Positions 12,478 through 22,416 of a stretch of DNA of 64,000 nucleotides are shown here, piece after piece. The stretch's first letter is position 1. The number at the start of each line of letters is the position of its first letter. The DNA is from Fistulifera solaris (Eukaryota; Bacillariophyta; Bacillariophyceae; Naviculales; Stauroneidaceae). Location: the NCBI GenBank assembly GCA_030295235.1, contig AP026123.1, positions 124,001 through 188,000 on the forward strand, written 5' to 3'. A program made the translations under genes and the position numbers. The notes below the pieces were generated by a model that saw nothing but the letters and a program-made list of their open reading frames with translations, searched no databases and was not told where the DNA came from.

Positions 12478-13882
12478 ATGATACTATCAAGGTGTGTGTC
12501 CCTTGTGATCTTTCTAGGATCTATTGTACCACAAATCGCCTCCTTTCTGGTCGTTCCGCGTCACGGTCGGCATGTCAAGTTCGTCCGTCATATTTTCTTC
12601 GCTGCATCCAAAACAAAAGAAAGTCAAACGGACGTTGAAGTTGTAAATCAGTTGAAAGAACTAGCTCGCATCACGAGTCAAGACTCTACGGCGATATTAC
12701 AGGCGGCACAAATACAACAACAAACGGATGCGTCCTCCGAGTTAATCAATCTACTCTTAGAAATATACGCTTATTCCTGCGACGCGTCCGCGGCACAACA
12801 AGCACAAGACTTGTTGGAGACACAGAGTGAACCGAAAGTAAGCAGTATAGCGTTAGTGATGGAAGGTTGGATTCGACAAGGGAACATTGAGCAAGTGGTA
12901 GCCTTGTATGAAAAGTACGCAAACGATGATAACGACTTGTTATTATTTCACAAGGTTCTTAAAGCGTACGGACGAGCTGGACAAGCTGCCAAAGCGTACG
13001 ACTTACTACAAGAACGTGTGGAGCAAGGCAAGACTGTAGATCAGAAAGCGTGGATTCATGTTTTGCGGGCTCATCGATCCGAGCCGGCAACGATTGAAAC
13101 GATGCTGGGAGAAATGATGACAGGCTTTCGTCGCAAAGAACTAGAAGACTGGTTGCCTACCATTGAAGCGTACAATGTCTTATTGTGGGCGTACAGAGAT
13201 GATGCGGAAGAGGCGGAAAAGTTATTGTACGAACTAATTGCTCAAAGCAAGGAAGGTAATGGTGTCGTGAAACCCAACGCCGAGTCCTTCTATCATCTAC
13301 TCCAAGCATTTGGCAGACTGAAACAACCTTCGGCATTCAAGGTGGAGAACGTACTGCAGCTACAAAAAGCGCTAGGAGTGGAATGTACAACGCAATGCTT
13401 ACAAACAGCCATATATGTGATTTCCAAAAGTCGTGACCACAACAAGGCACAAAAAAGCCAAGAAGTATCTGGAGCTACTTGCGGAAGAAGACGTGACAAG
13501 CAATGTTTATAGCAACGTATTAGCAGCGTGTGCCTACACGTCGGAAGCAGCGAAACCGGAAGACAAGCTGGCTGCTTTTGAAATTGCGTTCAATATCTTC
13601 CAGAAGCTCACCAAGGGTTCAGAAGCAGAGATCTCTTCGCGCCCTTTTGTTCTTATGCTGCGATGCTGTGAAAAATTGATGAAGAACCCTGAAAAACGCG
13701 ATGTCGTGGTGCGCTCGGTGTTTCAAAAATGCTGCGATACCGGAGTGGTCAGCAACAAAGTGCTCGGTACACTGGCGAAGGCCGCCTCAGAATCGTTGCA
13801 ACTGCAGTTGCTCAATGGGTTTGTCGAAGACGGTTTTGAAGTACCGTCGGAGTGGAGTCGAAACTTGATAAATTCTCGCTAA
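12478..13882 (+). CDS. PPR-like helical-repeat protein, predicted plastid-targeted, one frameshift
   Basis: The protein starts with a hydrophobic signal peptide ending in IASFLVVPRHGR, close to the ASAF motif that directs diatom proteins through the ER into complex plastids. The rest is degenerate helix-turn-helix repeats of about 35 residues, for example FHKVLKAYGRAGQAAKAYDL and IEAYNVLLWAYRDDAEEAEK, which resemble pentatricopeptide repeats. PPR proteins usually bind organellar RNA for processing or stability, so a plastid RNA role is inferred. The frame shifts once at 13451-13456, a run of six A with one apparently extra, and the helical pattern continues afterwards (KKYLELLAEEDVTSNVYSN). 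The total is about 468 residues. No extra catalytic domain such as SMR is recognised. Confidence 0.7.
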
Positions 13883-13908
13883 AAATTCTCAGGTGATCGA
13901 TGTGGGTG

Positions 13909-15075
13909 TTACAAGCGACGCAATTCTTGAGCCAACACAGAATCCGGTGGACATGTGTGAGGATACAGAATGGCATGCACACGCTGTATATAGCACGGCG
14001 CAAACAGATCGTGAAAGGCGACTGAGTAGGGACCTGCATTGTGTAATTTAGAAAAGCTTGTATTGAATATGTTATCCCAGAATGCTGCTGCACGCGAATG
14101 GAACGAGCGACCTTTTGAAGTTGCTAGGTATAAGGAATGAGGCGAGATATCGTGATAGAGCTGCTGTAGATTCGCGTCACGCGTATCAGAGGGAAACACT
14201 TCCAGTTGTTGTAAGCATATGGATATGAGACGATCCTCGTAGGATGCAACGGTGGACGCATGACAAGCATGAGCATTTTCCACGAACAATGTTAACGCCG
14301 CTCGATTGAGCGTGTAGCCCGGTCCTCCACCGGTAAACACGGTATTACCGTGGGGTATCCATTGACCGAAATGTAAGGGTTGATGGTTCAAAACGTAATC
14401 CTTGAGAAAGAACCGCAAATTTGGAACAATCAAATAAGTATCGTCTCCACAAAGATGAAAGAAGTCGAAATCATTCCGGTAATGCTGATACACATAGCCC
14501 CATATGCTGCGTACTTTTTGCCACATGTTTCCGTAAGCCTCGGCCCCTTCATGTATGAGATACAAAAGACCCAGCTCTGGATGTGTTTCGGTGGAAAACG
14601 CCAAGAAGCCATCACATTGTTTTCCCCAAGTTCGTGCGATGACTTCGACCATATCATGCTGTCGAGCGTGTGTGTAGATAGCGCAAAGAATGCGCGCAGG
14701 AACAACAGACTGCGATGCAACTCGAATTTGTTCTGTTAGAAGCTTCCATCCTCCATCATCTTCCAGTCCTTGTCCGGCACGCAAATCACAAACACTGGGG
14801 CACGCTATCGCATCGTCATTTACTAGGGTCTGTTTTAACAGGTACGGATCCGCAATGTATCCTGAATGATTAGTTGCATCCAATGCATCAAAATAAATAG
14901 AATGAGTGGCGTTCTTGTGGATAGAAGAATTTGTTGTCTTCTGTTGCTGTTCGGTGGGGACGAATTTATCGACTGCTGAAGGAAGGAGAAAGAAATGATG
15001 CAACGAGCGACAGAGGAGTGCGATAATCCCAACAGATGAGAGTATCGCTGTCCTTCTCCATTTCAGCTTGTTCAT
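13909..15075 (-). CDS. GT31 family glycosyltransferase (core-1 galactosyltransferase-like)
   Basis: This is a type II membrane protein. From ATG 15073-15075 (MNKLKWRR) there is a short basic tail, then a membrane anchor (TAILSSVGIIALL), a stem, and a luminal catalytic domain. An upstream in-frame ATG at 15144 would add 23 residues but gives a less typical anchor. Catalytic-domain markers are RILCAIYTHARQH at the start, the DxD-like HLCGDDTYL that binds Mn2+/UDP-sugar, FTGGGPGYTLNRAAL and SYEDRLISICL. This order matches C1GALT1/GT31 enzymes, which transfer galactose or related sugars in the Golgi. The actual donor and acceptor cannot be read from sequence. The frame is intact over 389 residues. 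It ends 27 bp from the convergent PPR-like gene. Confidence 0.8.
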   Translation of the reverse strand: MNKLKWRRTAILSSVGIIALLCRSLHHFFLLPSAVDKFVPTEQQQKTTNSSIHKNATHSIYFDALDATNHSGYIADPYLLKQTLVNDDAIACPSVCDLRAGQGLEDDGGWKLLTEQIRVASQSVVPARILCAIYTHARQHDMVEVIARTWGKQCDGFLAFSTETHPELGLLYLIHEGAEAYGNMWQKVRSIWGYVYQHYRNDFDFFHLCGDDTYLIVPNLRFFLKDYVLNHQPLHFGQWIPHGNTVFTGGGPGYTLNRAALTLFVENAHACHASTVASYEDRLISICLQQLEVFPSDTRDANLQQLYHDISPHSLYLATSKGRSFHSRAAAFWDNIFNTSFSKLHNAGPYSVAFHDLFAPCYIQRVHAILYPHTCPPDSVLAQELRRL

Positions 15076-15144
15076 AATATCAATGTGTGCGCATAGTATA
15101 GAATATGTTAAGGAAATGCGGTCAGTATTTGGTAATAGCATCAA

Positions 15145-16197
15145 AAGACTTCATCGTCTCGGCATGACAAATGACAAAATGCAAATGATGCAAGACGTTT
15201 CCTACTCTATTACAAAGAGTAGCTTACTTTTTTCCGACTGACGACTCAACCGGTTTTAGTCCCGAATATTAAACAATCAGTTCATTTATTCTGATACTTA
15301 TTTCGATTCATTCCAATTGATTGGTACAGACTTGTTGATATTGATGATCTCTGATCATTCCCGTGGCTTCATTTGCATTTTTTAATCACCATGCTAGATT
15401 GTGTCCAAAAAGCAACAAAATCATCATCGCGTTGAATGAAGTATCGTGAGTCGTGAGATGTTGATAAAACTCAATCAGTTTGTGTCAAGATTCAAAATTC
15501 TCCCTAGTCTCTGACCATATCTTTGTAACGGACTATTTTCTATCATTTATTAAACAAGTCGAAGGCCATAGCTGGTAAATTTTTACTCCGTAATGGGTAA
15601 TCTTAGTCAGTGAGTAATAACCTATTACCTATTACTCATTGATCTTAGTATCTCTCATCTCTCCTTTGAGAGCCGAAATGGAATTCCGAGTTCCTTTCGA
15701 CACGATTTGATAATAAGTGAACGAGTACCGTACAAGTACCGCAACAATAACAAAAGGATCGATATAAGATCCTCATCAAACGGGACTCAGAAATTTTTGT
15801 ACTGCAGGCGGGCCGCTCTCTGTCTGGCTAAATTAGTCGCAGGAAGCAACTAGCGAGAATGCGCATTCACGATTCAGACTGAGGGCTTATCAAAAGCGGC
15901 CATTGTGTGGGATGAAAAGCGAAATAAAAATTCCACTCACCTCTCACTTTTTCTTTTGATTATAGACACCTACTCGCCTCATACCTCACACATAGTGTAT
16001 TGCTTACTTTTTAATGGATTTAGCAATCACTAATTCTAACTACGGCAACAAAGAATAGAGTTTGCTGATTCGTGATGAGTAGCTGAACGTTCACGGATGA
16101 GTAATTAGATATTCTGCTCACAAAATCAGCTCGTAGGACAAATCACAAATTGGTGAACGCCAAATCGACAACGACTAATTCGAGCACTCGACGAATC
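15145..16197. other. 1-kb AT-rich intergenic region with an inverted repeat
   Basis: No gene is supported here. At 15611-15638 an inverted repeat has 9-bp arms TGAGTAATA and TATTACTCA around a 10-base loop. A TTTACTCCGTAATGGG segment lies just upstream at about 15581; TACTCCGTA-like words recur near 38.1, 38.15 and 60.83 kb and may mark ends of a small repeat element. Confidence 0.4.
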
Positions 16198-16893
16198 ATG
16201 AATACCTTTGTGCTTCCATCGTCTAAGCTTTCAGGTCCGAGCCCTGACAAATCCTTTCTATACTCGCCTTTCGATTCTGCAACGCGTCAGTTCCGTTCCA
16301 GATCACTTCCGAATCAGCTTCCGTATGCATCTCTCCTACCGTCAACAACGGATGCTAAAATAATGGAAGCAAGCCGTCGTTTCTCAGCCTCTTGGTTGCA
16401 TTCACCAGAATACTTGACACGCCCTTTGGTGCTGGGGCCCATCGTCATTCTGCCAGTCGTGCCGTTTTACACGAGAAACCACTTTCCTACTGTCCGATCT
16501 TGCTGGCCCCCGGAACATCTCGTCCGGTCTCCAGGTAATGCATTTGGGGTGAACCCAAAGTTGGATGCGTGTTTTCCCATTTCTTCTTCTCTATTTTTAC
16601 ACCCAAGAGCCAATCATCGTGTCGATACAGCGTACGCTGTTGCCTCACCATCTTTTGTCAAGAATCGGTCACCTAACCGTTCTACGATAAAAACGCACAG
16701 AACCCGCGGCAAGGATCTTTGCAAACGTCACCCACGAACATGCAAACACTGCTTACAAAGTACCTGCAAAGGCGCCTCGACACGACGAAGCAAGAGCTTT
16801 CGGTGTTCCACATGCCCCAAGTGTTTAACACAGTGTTCGGGGCGTTGTGACGCCGTAGTGCACCATTCGGCTGTTACAGAACGTCGGGCGTAG
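16198..16893 (+). CDS. Hypothetical protein with Cys-rich C-terminus
   Basis: The open frame gives 231 residues from ATG 16198 (MNTFVLPSS). I recognise no family. The first 170 residues are rich in Pro, Ser and Arg without a clear domain. The last 50 residues hold closely spaced cysteines and basic residues (CKRHPRTCKHC, CSTCPKCLTQCSGRC), a spacing that could bind zinc. There is no signal peptide or membrane segment. The gap before the DnaJ gene is large enough for a promoter and 3' end. Support is limited to the long open frame and the Cys pattern, so it could be spurious or frameshifted. Confidence 0.4.
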   Translation: MNTFVLPSSKLSGPSPDKSFLYSPFDSATRQFRSRSLPNQLPYASLLPSTTDAKIMEASRRFSASWLHSPEYLTRPLVLGPIVILPVVPFYTRNHFPTVRSCWPPEHLVRSPGNAFGVNPKLDACFPISSSLFLHPRANHRVDTAYAVASPSFVKNRSPNRSTIKTHRTRGKDLCKRHPRTCKHCLQSTCKGASTRRSKSFRCSTCPKCLTQCSGRCDAVVHHSAVTERRA

Positions 16894-17477
16894 TAACGAA
16901 TCCTCCGCAATCAATGATCGTATCGATGAAATCATTCTTGTTTGTCGAATCATCTTCCATTTGATGCGTCGCAGTTCACTACTTTTCGACCTCGAATCGA
17001 ATGGCATAGTAGATTTACCTGATCTCATCTTTTTTAAAGGAAACTTCTTGTTTGATTATCCTCTTCTTTGTCGAAGTTTTATTGATGATGCCGAAATTTT
17101 GTGCTGTGTGCGATGGTGGAAAAAAAAACGGAATGTCTCTTGACTGAATTGCAGTCGTGGTTACGCCTAAACCAACACTTTAGCTTTATAGTAACATCGT
17201 CCGCCGTTTTGCGCGTTTGCGCTAAGCTGCTTGGTACACAATGGCCGATAGTAGAGAACCTCATGACGTCACACACAAATCTTCGTGGATTGTGTATGAA
17301 AAACCGCAAGGGGACGCGTTGCGCTGTTCCCCCCGCAATAATTTTCAAAGTTCAACGCCACCAAAACGACGAAGCGAAGAAGCACGCGTTCGACCGCAAA
17401 CGTGTCAATGCATTGTAGCTAATTCTCATTCAAAAGACAACTACACATATATTCATTTGATAGCTTTATTTACCGAC
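16894..17477. other. Intergenic region upstream of the DnaJ gene
   Basis: I see no gene or clear repeat in this 584-bp stretch. An in-frame ATG at 17241 would extend the DnaJ protein by 79 residues, but that extension would bury the signal peptide, so it is treated as untranslated. Confidence 0.4.
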
Positions 17478-18955
17478 ATGGTAGAAACAAGCGTCTCGCG
17501 ACTGCCGTTTGTAGTCGCCATCTTTCTTTTTTCTTCCTCTTTCTCGAACGCATTCGTTCTTTCCTCGTTGCCTGTAAATCAAATAAAATGGATACTTCAT
17601 TCTTCACCTTCCTTTACCACTATCGATCAAAACAACAATGACTCTGTCGACGTGATCAACGGCGCTGTCGGCAATACAACTACATCTCTTACTACCGAAA
17701 AGAAACCAACACCCACACTCTACGAAATATTGGGGGCCAAACCGTCGGATACGAAAGAAGAAATCAAGAAGAAATACGTTCAATTGGCGAAAATGTCTCA
17801 TCCGGACGCCATCAAATTCAATGGGAACACAATTGAAGTTGACTTTAACGAAATATCGACGGCATGGTCGATTCTCGGAGATGAAAAGAAACGTCTCCGT
17901 TACGATCGCAGTTTGAAAGCCGCTCAATTTTCTGAAGATTTGGCCGACTGGACGATACAACAAGCACGACCGGCAGCAGACTGGAGTGCCGAAGTCTTGG
18001 AGAAAGTAGCAATTCCCTTTTGTCGACGACGTTCAGTAGTACGCTGGCGCGATTTCAAGCAGCGGCTGCGAGTCTTCAATCACAAAAAGAAAAGGAAGCC
18101 AACAAAAATGGAGTCTTACACAGGCCATGAAAGCCGCAGCACGAGCGGGAAATGCAATTGACAAAATAGATCTTTTAGAGAAGGCGACAAAGTTAGATGA
18201 ACTGGCGGCTGCAGAGGTGCAGAAAGCTTTGCAAGTACAACAGACCTTGAAACAAAAAGCGCTCGAGCGTCTGCGTCTGTCGATTCATACAACCGATTCG
18301 CAATTGACGTCCAGTGAAGCATGGCTCATTCTAGAGTCGATGAATCAGACACAAGTAGAGAATCAAGTTCCAATGACGCGGCAATTGAGTACACTGCAAC
18401 AGCATATTGCCGAGGAGGTCGACATTCTGTCAGGAATTGAGAATGATTTTGTTCAGGCACAACAGTTCGATCAGCAATGGCAGGAAGAGTATCGCACTAC
18501 TGTCAAGGAACGACTTGATGCGAAGAACGCGATGGAACAAGCGCAACGAGAAGAACAGGCGGCACGAATAGCTTACGAACAGGCACAACAAAATACAATT
18601 TTTGCGAGGGAACGACTGGAGTCGATTAGCCGAACTTTGATCAATACAAGCGCGAACGCCAAAAAGTCAAGTTATGAGGTAGAGAGGGAGGAGTGTTGTT
18701 GCGGAGCAACAAGCGGAACGAGTTCGTTCCATGATTTTACAATCCGAAAAAGCCCTGGGTATTTCCACTGTACTCGATTCTTCATCCATTGAAGAAAACC
18801 AAAAACGACTGGAGACTCTAGCAATTTTACGACAAGAAGAACGAGATTTAACAGAGCAAGAAAAGAAAATGGAAGTTCGTGCAGCCAAGTTCATTTCTAG
18901 AGCCAACAAGCTACGAGCCCGAGCCGGCGCTTTGGACAGCAGCACACAACAATAA
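17478..18955 (+). CDS. Plastid-targeted DnaJ protein with long coiled coil, three frameshifts
   Basis: The start at 17478 places a hydrophobic signal peptide directly before SNAFVLSS, an ASAF-like plastid import site. The J domain follows (TLYEILGAKPSDTKEEIKKK ... MSHPDA), with the HPD tripeptide that stimulates Hsp70 ATPase. The rest is mostly alanine-, glutamine- and glutamate-rich coiled coil ending RANKLRARAGALDSSTQQ. There is no Gly/Phe region or zinc domain, so it is a type III (class C) J protein, probably recruiting plastid Hsp70. The frame shifts near 18018-18021 (TTTT, one short), 18104-18108 (AAAAA, one short) and 18686-18691 (GG pair, one extra). The coiled-coil composition resumes after each break, which argues for one gene. 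Confidence 0.75.
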
Positions 18956-19068
18956 TTAGTGCCTATACCGGAAGGCTAACTGCGTTAGACAACCCTCACA
19001 TATTTAACTACAAGAATACACACCGACAGCCCATAGTAGAACAACTAATACTTAACTTATTAAAAGTC

Positions 19069-20534
19069 TCAAATAAATCCGCCGCCACCACCTATCATTT
19101 GTTGAGGAGTAGGGACGGGTTGCAACATCCATGGGTGAGCTAGAACTTGTTCCAAGCTTAGCCTGTCTTTCGGGTCGAGGAACAACATTCGCTGCAATAG
19201 ATCCATGGCATCACTGCTTAAACCTAAATTCCATTCTGTCAACATTTGCACTAAATAGCCCGCCGTCATGTATTTGAATCGTTCATCTGTCATACAAGCG
19301 CGCTCCCACGGTGGAAACCCAGTCAGCATTAGAAACAAAATGACGCCTGCTGCCCACATGTCGACAGCATGTCCGTCAAACGGCTCCTGGTTTTTGTAAA
19401 TCTCCGGCGACATGTATATCCATTTACCGCACGTGCCTTGCGGTCGAATCAAATATCGCATTGGTTTGGCATTGTATGCTGACTTTGGTATTGAGTTATA
19501 ATACGCGCCATTCGCCGTCGCTGCATTCATGGTCATATTTTGCATTTGTGCCGAAAGGCTTTGCGTCTCCTGTATCGGAATATGGAGACACATACCAAGA
19601 TCAATAATCAACGCCCCCGATTCATGCACCAAAAGATTTTCTAAGCTCATGTCGCGATGACATACACCCGTTCGTTGCAAGTTGGCAATGCCCTGATTGA
19701 ACAAAATGAGAATCGGGTGGTTGTAAAAAGGCGTTTGTCATACACTTCCAAACTTACATTGAGTACCTGCAGCATCCAATACCTTGCCTCTGGTTCACTG
19801 AATTTCTCATTAAGATCGAGTCGTTCAAAGAGTTCGCCTCCTTCACAGAATGGCATGACGGAATATAAAAACCGATCATCACTCAAGAGATCTAGCGGTG
19901 TCATGATATTCGTTGCGAGCATCGAGCGAAAAGACTTGGTGACAAAGTGTTGCGGTTGATCATCGGCTATTGATTGTTCGTAAAAGTCTTTGATATATTG
20001 CATAGCTGCAACTTCTTTGATCGGATCTTCCGCCAGTCGATCTCTTTCTCTACGGATATGCTGCCACGCCATTTCTTTGATAGCACATCGTTCATTAGTG
20101 GACTCCCAATCCGCATTATCACCCGCATATCTCCGACGCAGAACGATTGCTAGCAGGACACGTCCATAGATTGCTTCACGCACCGTTCGCTGCACCCAAT
20201 ACGCGCGTTCTTCTCGTGGATCGGCTGTTATACTAATATCGTCATCCGCCATGCTATCATCCTCCTCCGAAGAACTACTACTCGACATGAAACCATCACT
20301 GCTGCTATTACTCGATTGACTTCCTCTTCGTTTTCGTCGGCTCGGATTAATGACCGTCCGCACAATAACATTTTCCACTGTGGCGATTCGTTCGCGATGA
20401 TAAATCCGCGTGGTGAGGCGTGCACAAGGTAAAGGTTGTACAGCGGGGAATTCCAACGGATCACGGGCTTCCGCACCGATGAACTGACCTTGCCCTATAA
20501 GGCCCGGATAGTCGGAATTGTATTCAAATTGCAT
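19069..20534 (-). CDS. Atypical Ser/Thr protein kinase
   Basis: Two exons (19758-20534 and 19069-19692) are joined across a 65-bp intron, giving 466 residues. N-terminal to the kinase core is a basic/serine-acidic low-complexity region. Kinase landmarks are the lysine in CAIKEM, the hinge CEGGELFERL, catalytic loop CHRDMSLENLL, metal site IDLG (DLG in place of DFG), activation-segment MSPEIY and DMWAAGVILFLMLTGFPPW. The glycine-rich loop is not recognisable. The C-lobe resembles CAMK/SNF1-type kinases. HRD, Asn and Lys are present, so activity is possible. Substrate and pathway are unknown. Confidence 0.85.
19693..19757 (-). other. Kinase gene intron (65 bp)
   Basis: On the minus strand the intron runs from GTAAGTTTGG to TTCAATCAG. 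Its removal joins QVLN to GIANLQRTGVCHRD, restoring the catalytic loop in frame. Confidence 0.9.
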
Positions 20535-21472
20535 GATGCGAACGCTCTTCTTTTTCTTGCATGAAAGAGATTGCTGCCGTGTTTTGCGGACGACCAGAGA
20601 GCGTCACTCGTCTTTGCGAGATAATGAATTGTTGCGTATTGTTATAAGAAGAACAAGAGAAAGATATTATGCAAAAGACCCTGTCGAATGATAGTTGCTG
20701 CCACCTTTTTATTGAGCTCGAGGAGCTCTTTTATCGCGACCAAAAGGCGAGATAACTGGTTGGAGAGGTCGGCAGCTTCCCAAGTACAGTCACAACTATA
20801 CTTGTGGTACGGGTCTGTGAATTCTACTCTTTGCATCCTCACACCGGTACTGATCACTACGGGAGGAGAGAACCGAACGCTTTGAAGCGAAACGTGCACA
20901 TTCTATATCAACTGTACTTTAAACTCTAAAACGTATACTTTCTACATGTTTTCCGTTTACAGATTAGGTTCACCTATTTGTTCCTACAGTGAAAGTTACT
21001 CACTAACACAATCCTAAATATTTATTCCTAATTTCCTAAAGTCCGAATGAATTTTCTCATTCGACTGAATTTTCCACTGTTTTTTCTCTTTTGTCACAAA
21101 TAGTTCCTTCCGTCGTTGAGAGTCACGTAAACTCTGTCACGTGTCAAATAATTCGTCCACGGTTTTTTATTTGCTTTGTTTCGCAACTGCGTCGATGGGT
21201 TTTAAAGAGCGAAACAGTGACCCTTGTTGAGTGCTTCTCATTCTCAAATAAAGCTCTTGTTGCTCCGCTATCGTTCAGCAACTTGTTCCTTTTGAAAAGA
21301 GATATTTTGCTTTGTGCAAACGTGACATCGGATTGAGATTCGCTTCCTTCAAGTCACACCCATTGTGATCGTAAAAATTTTGGCTCTCCCGCTGTGTTTC
21401 ACTCTTCTCTCAAGCGCATTCGATTACACGTGTGCCTTTCTTGTATACTAAAAATAGCCAACCAACTACAAT
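20535..21472. other. Divergent intergenic region (kinase and Cys/His orphan)
   Basis: This 938-bp gap separates two genes read away from each other and should hold both promoters. An 85-codon minus-strand open frame at 20642-20899 has no recognisable domain. I see no repeat. Confidence 0.4.
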
Positions 21473-22405
21473 ATGGATGCACTGGAGCATTTGAATGATC
21501 CTCTCATCAATGGAATGTCGAATAGTCTCGATGATCCGGGAGAAGATCACTTGTTTCTTCGAAAAGAGGAAGATCTCATATCGCAACCCATCGCGGCCAT
21601 TACGTTACCCGAGCGTGAGCTATCACTCGATCATGATGATACTCACGATGCGACAGCAGATCATATTGTAGAGGACGAAACAGATGTTGTTGCAGCCTCT
21701 CCCGTCAATGTGTGTCAAATTTGTCAACGCGACGATCAAGATGGACGTCCGCTCTTGCGGTTTCTACCGGTCGATTATCAACAAAGATTCACAGAAGATA
21801 TTTGCCTACATGTGTTTTGTGGGAAAACGGCGACTATTATAGGGCCTTCGCCGCACTTGGAAATATTAACAAAAGCGGGGCTGAAAAACAAACACGGGAT
21901 AGGTCCGGAAGTCAATGCTGCACTGGCTAGAACACGTCATGCTGTCATCCCTGGAGATCCGAAACAATACTATCTAGTCCGAGAATTTGAAACTCATCTG
22001 TCGGATATACGGCAATCGAATCAACAGCGGCTTGTCAATGGAGACTGGGGTGTGCATGCTCCATCTCAATTACAAGCCGCCGTTGCCACCGATGCTGCGC
22101 TCTTTGAGTTTCACGAGTCAGAAGAACATGCTCATGCTGATTTTATCGAGACGAGTCTTCCAGGAGACGATACTCTGGCGACGAATGCTGCCGAAGACCT
22201 CACTTTTGCTCGTGGGAGAAAACGGCGAAGAACGGACGACGCACCATTTCTGCCACAGGTGGAATCGGACGGAAAGCATCGCTGTCTCTGCGGCGGCACA
22301 TACTGGCCTACTGACACACCGAAAGGACAGGCTTCATGGCGGGCTCATCTTGCCACCAAACGTCATCAAAAGTGGCTGGAAGGGGGGAGGAGCATAGTGA
22401 TCTAA
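21473..22405 (+). CDS. Hypothetical acidic protein with two Cys/His motifs
   Basis: The protein is 310 residues. An acidic N-terminus (residues 1-75) is followed by VCQICQRDDQDG ... DICLHVFCGKTA, which looks like half of a treble-clef or PHD-type zinc site, and then by SPHLEILTKAGLKNKHGIG. Near the C-terminus HRCLCGGTY ... WRAHLATKRHQKW is a compact C-x-C ... H-x5-H pattern, resembling a single U1-like zinc finger. A basic RGRKRRR stretch could be a nuclear signal. I cannot name a family; a nuclear nucleic-acid-binding role is plausible but inferred. The frame is intact. It converges with the TyrRS gene, whose stop codon is 12 bp away. Confidence 0.65.
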   Translation: MDALEHLNDPLINGMSNSLDDPGEDHLFLRKEEDLISQPIAAITLPERELSLDHDDTHDATADHIVEDETDVVAASPVNVCQICQRDDQDGRPLLRFLPVDYQQRFTEDICLHVFCGKTATIIGPSPHLEILTKAGLKNKHGIGPEVNAALARTRHAVIPGDPKQYYLVREFETHLSDIRQSNQQRLVNGDWGVHAPSQLQAAVATDAALFEFHESEEHAHADFIETSLPGDDTLATNAAEDLTFARGRKRRRTDDAPFLPQVESDGKHRCLCGGTYWPTDTPKGQASWRAHLATKRHQKWLEGGRSIVI

Positions 22406-22416
22406 TACGTCGCTAA

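Noticed and set aside
20642-20899. 85-residue minus-strand open frame upstream of the kinase.
   Set aside because: No domain, leader or splice link to the kinase could be shown; it may be chance or 5' untranslated.
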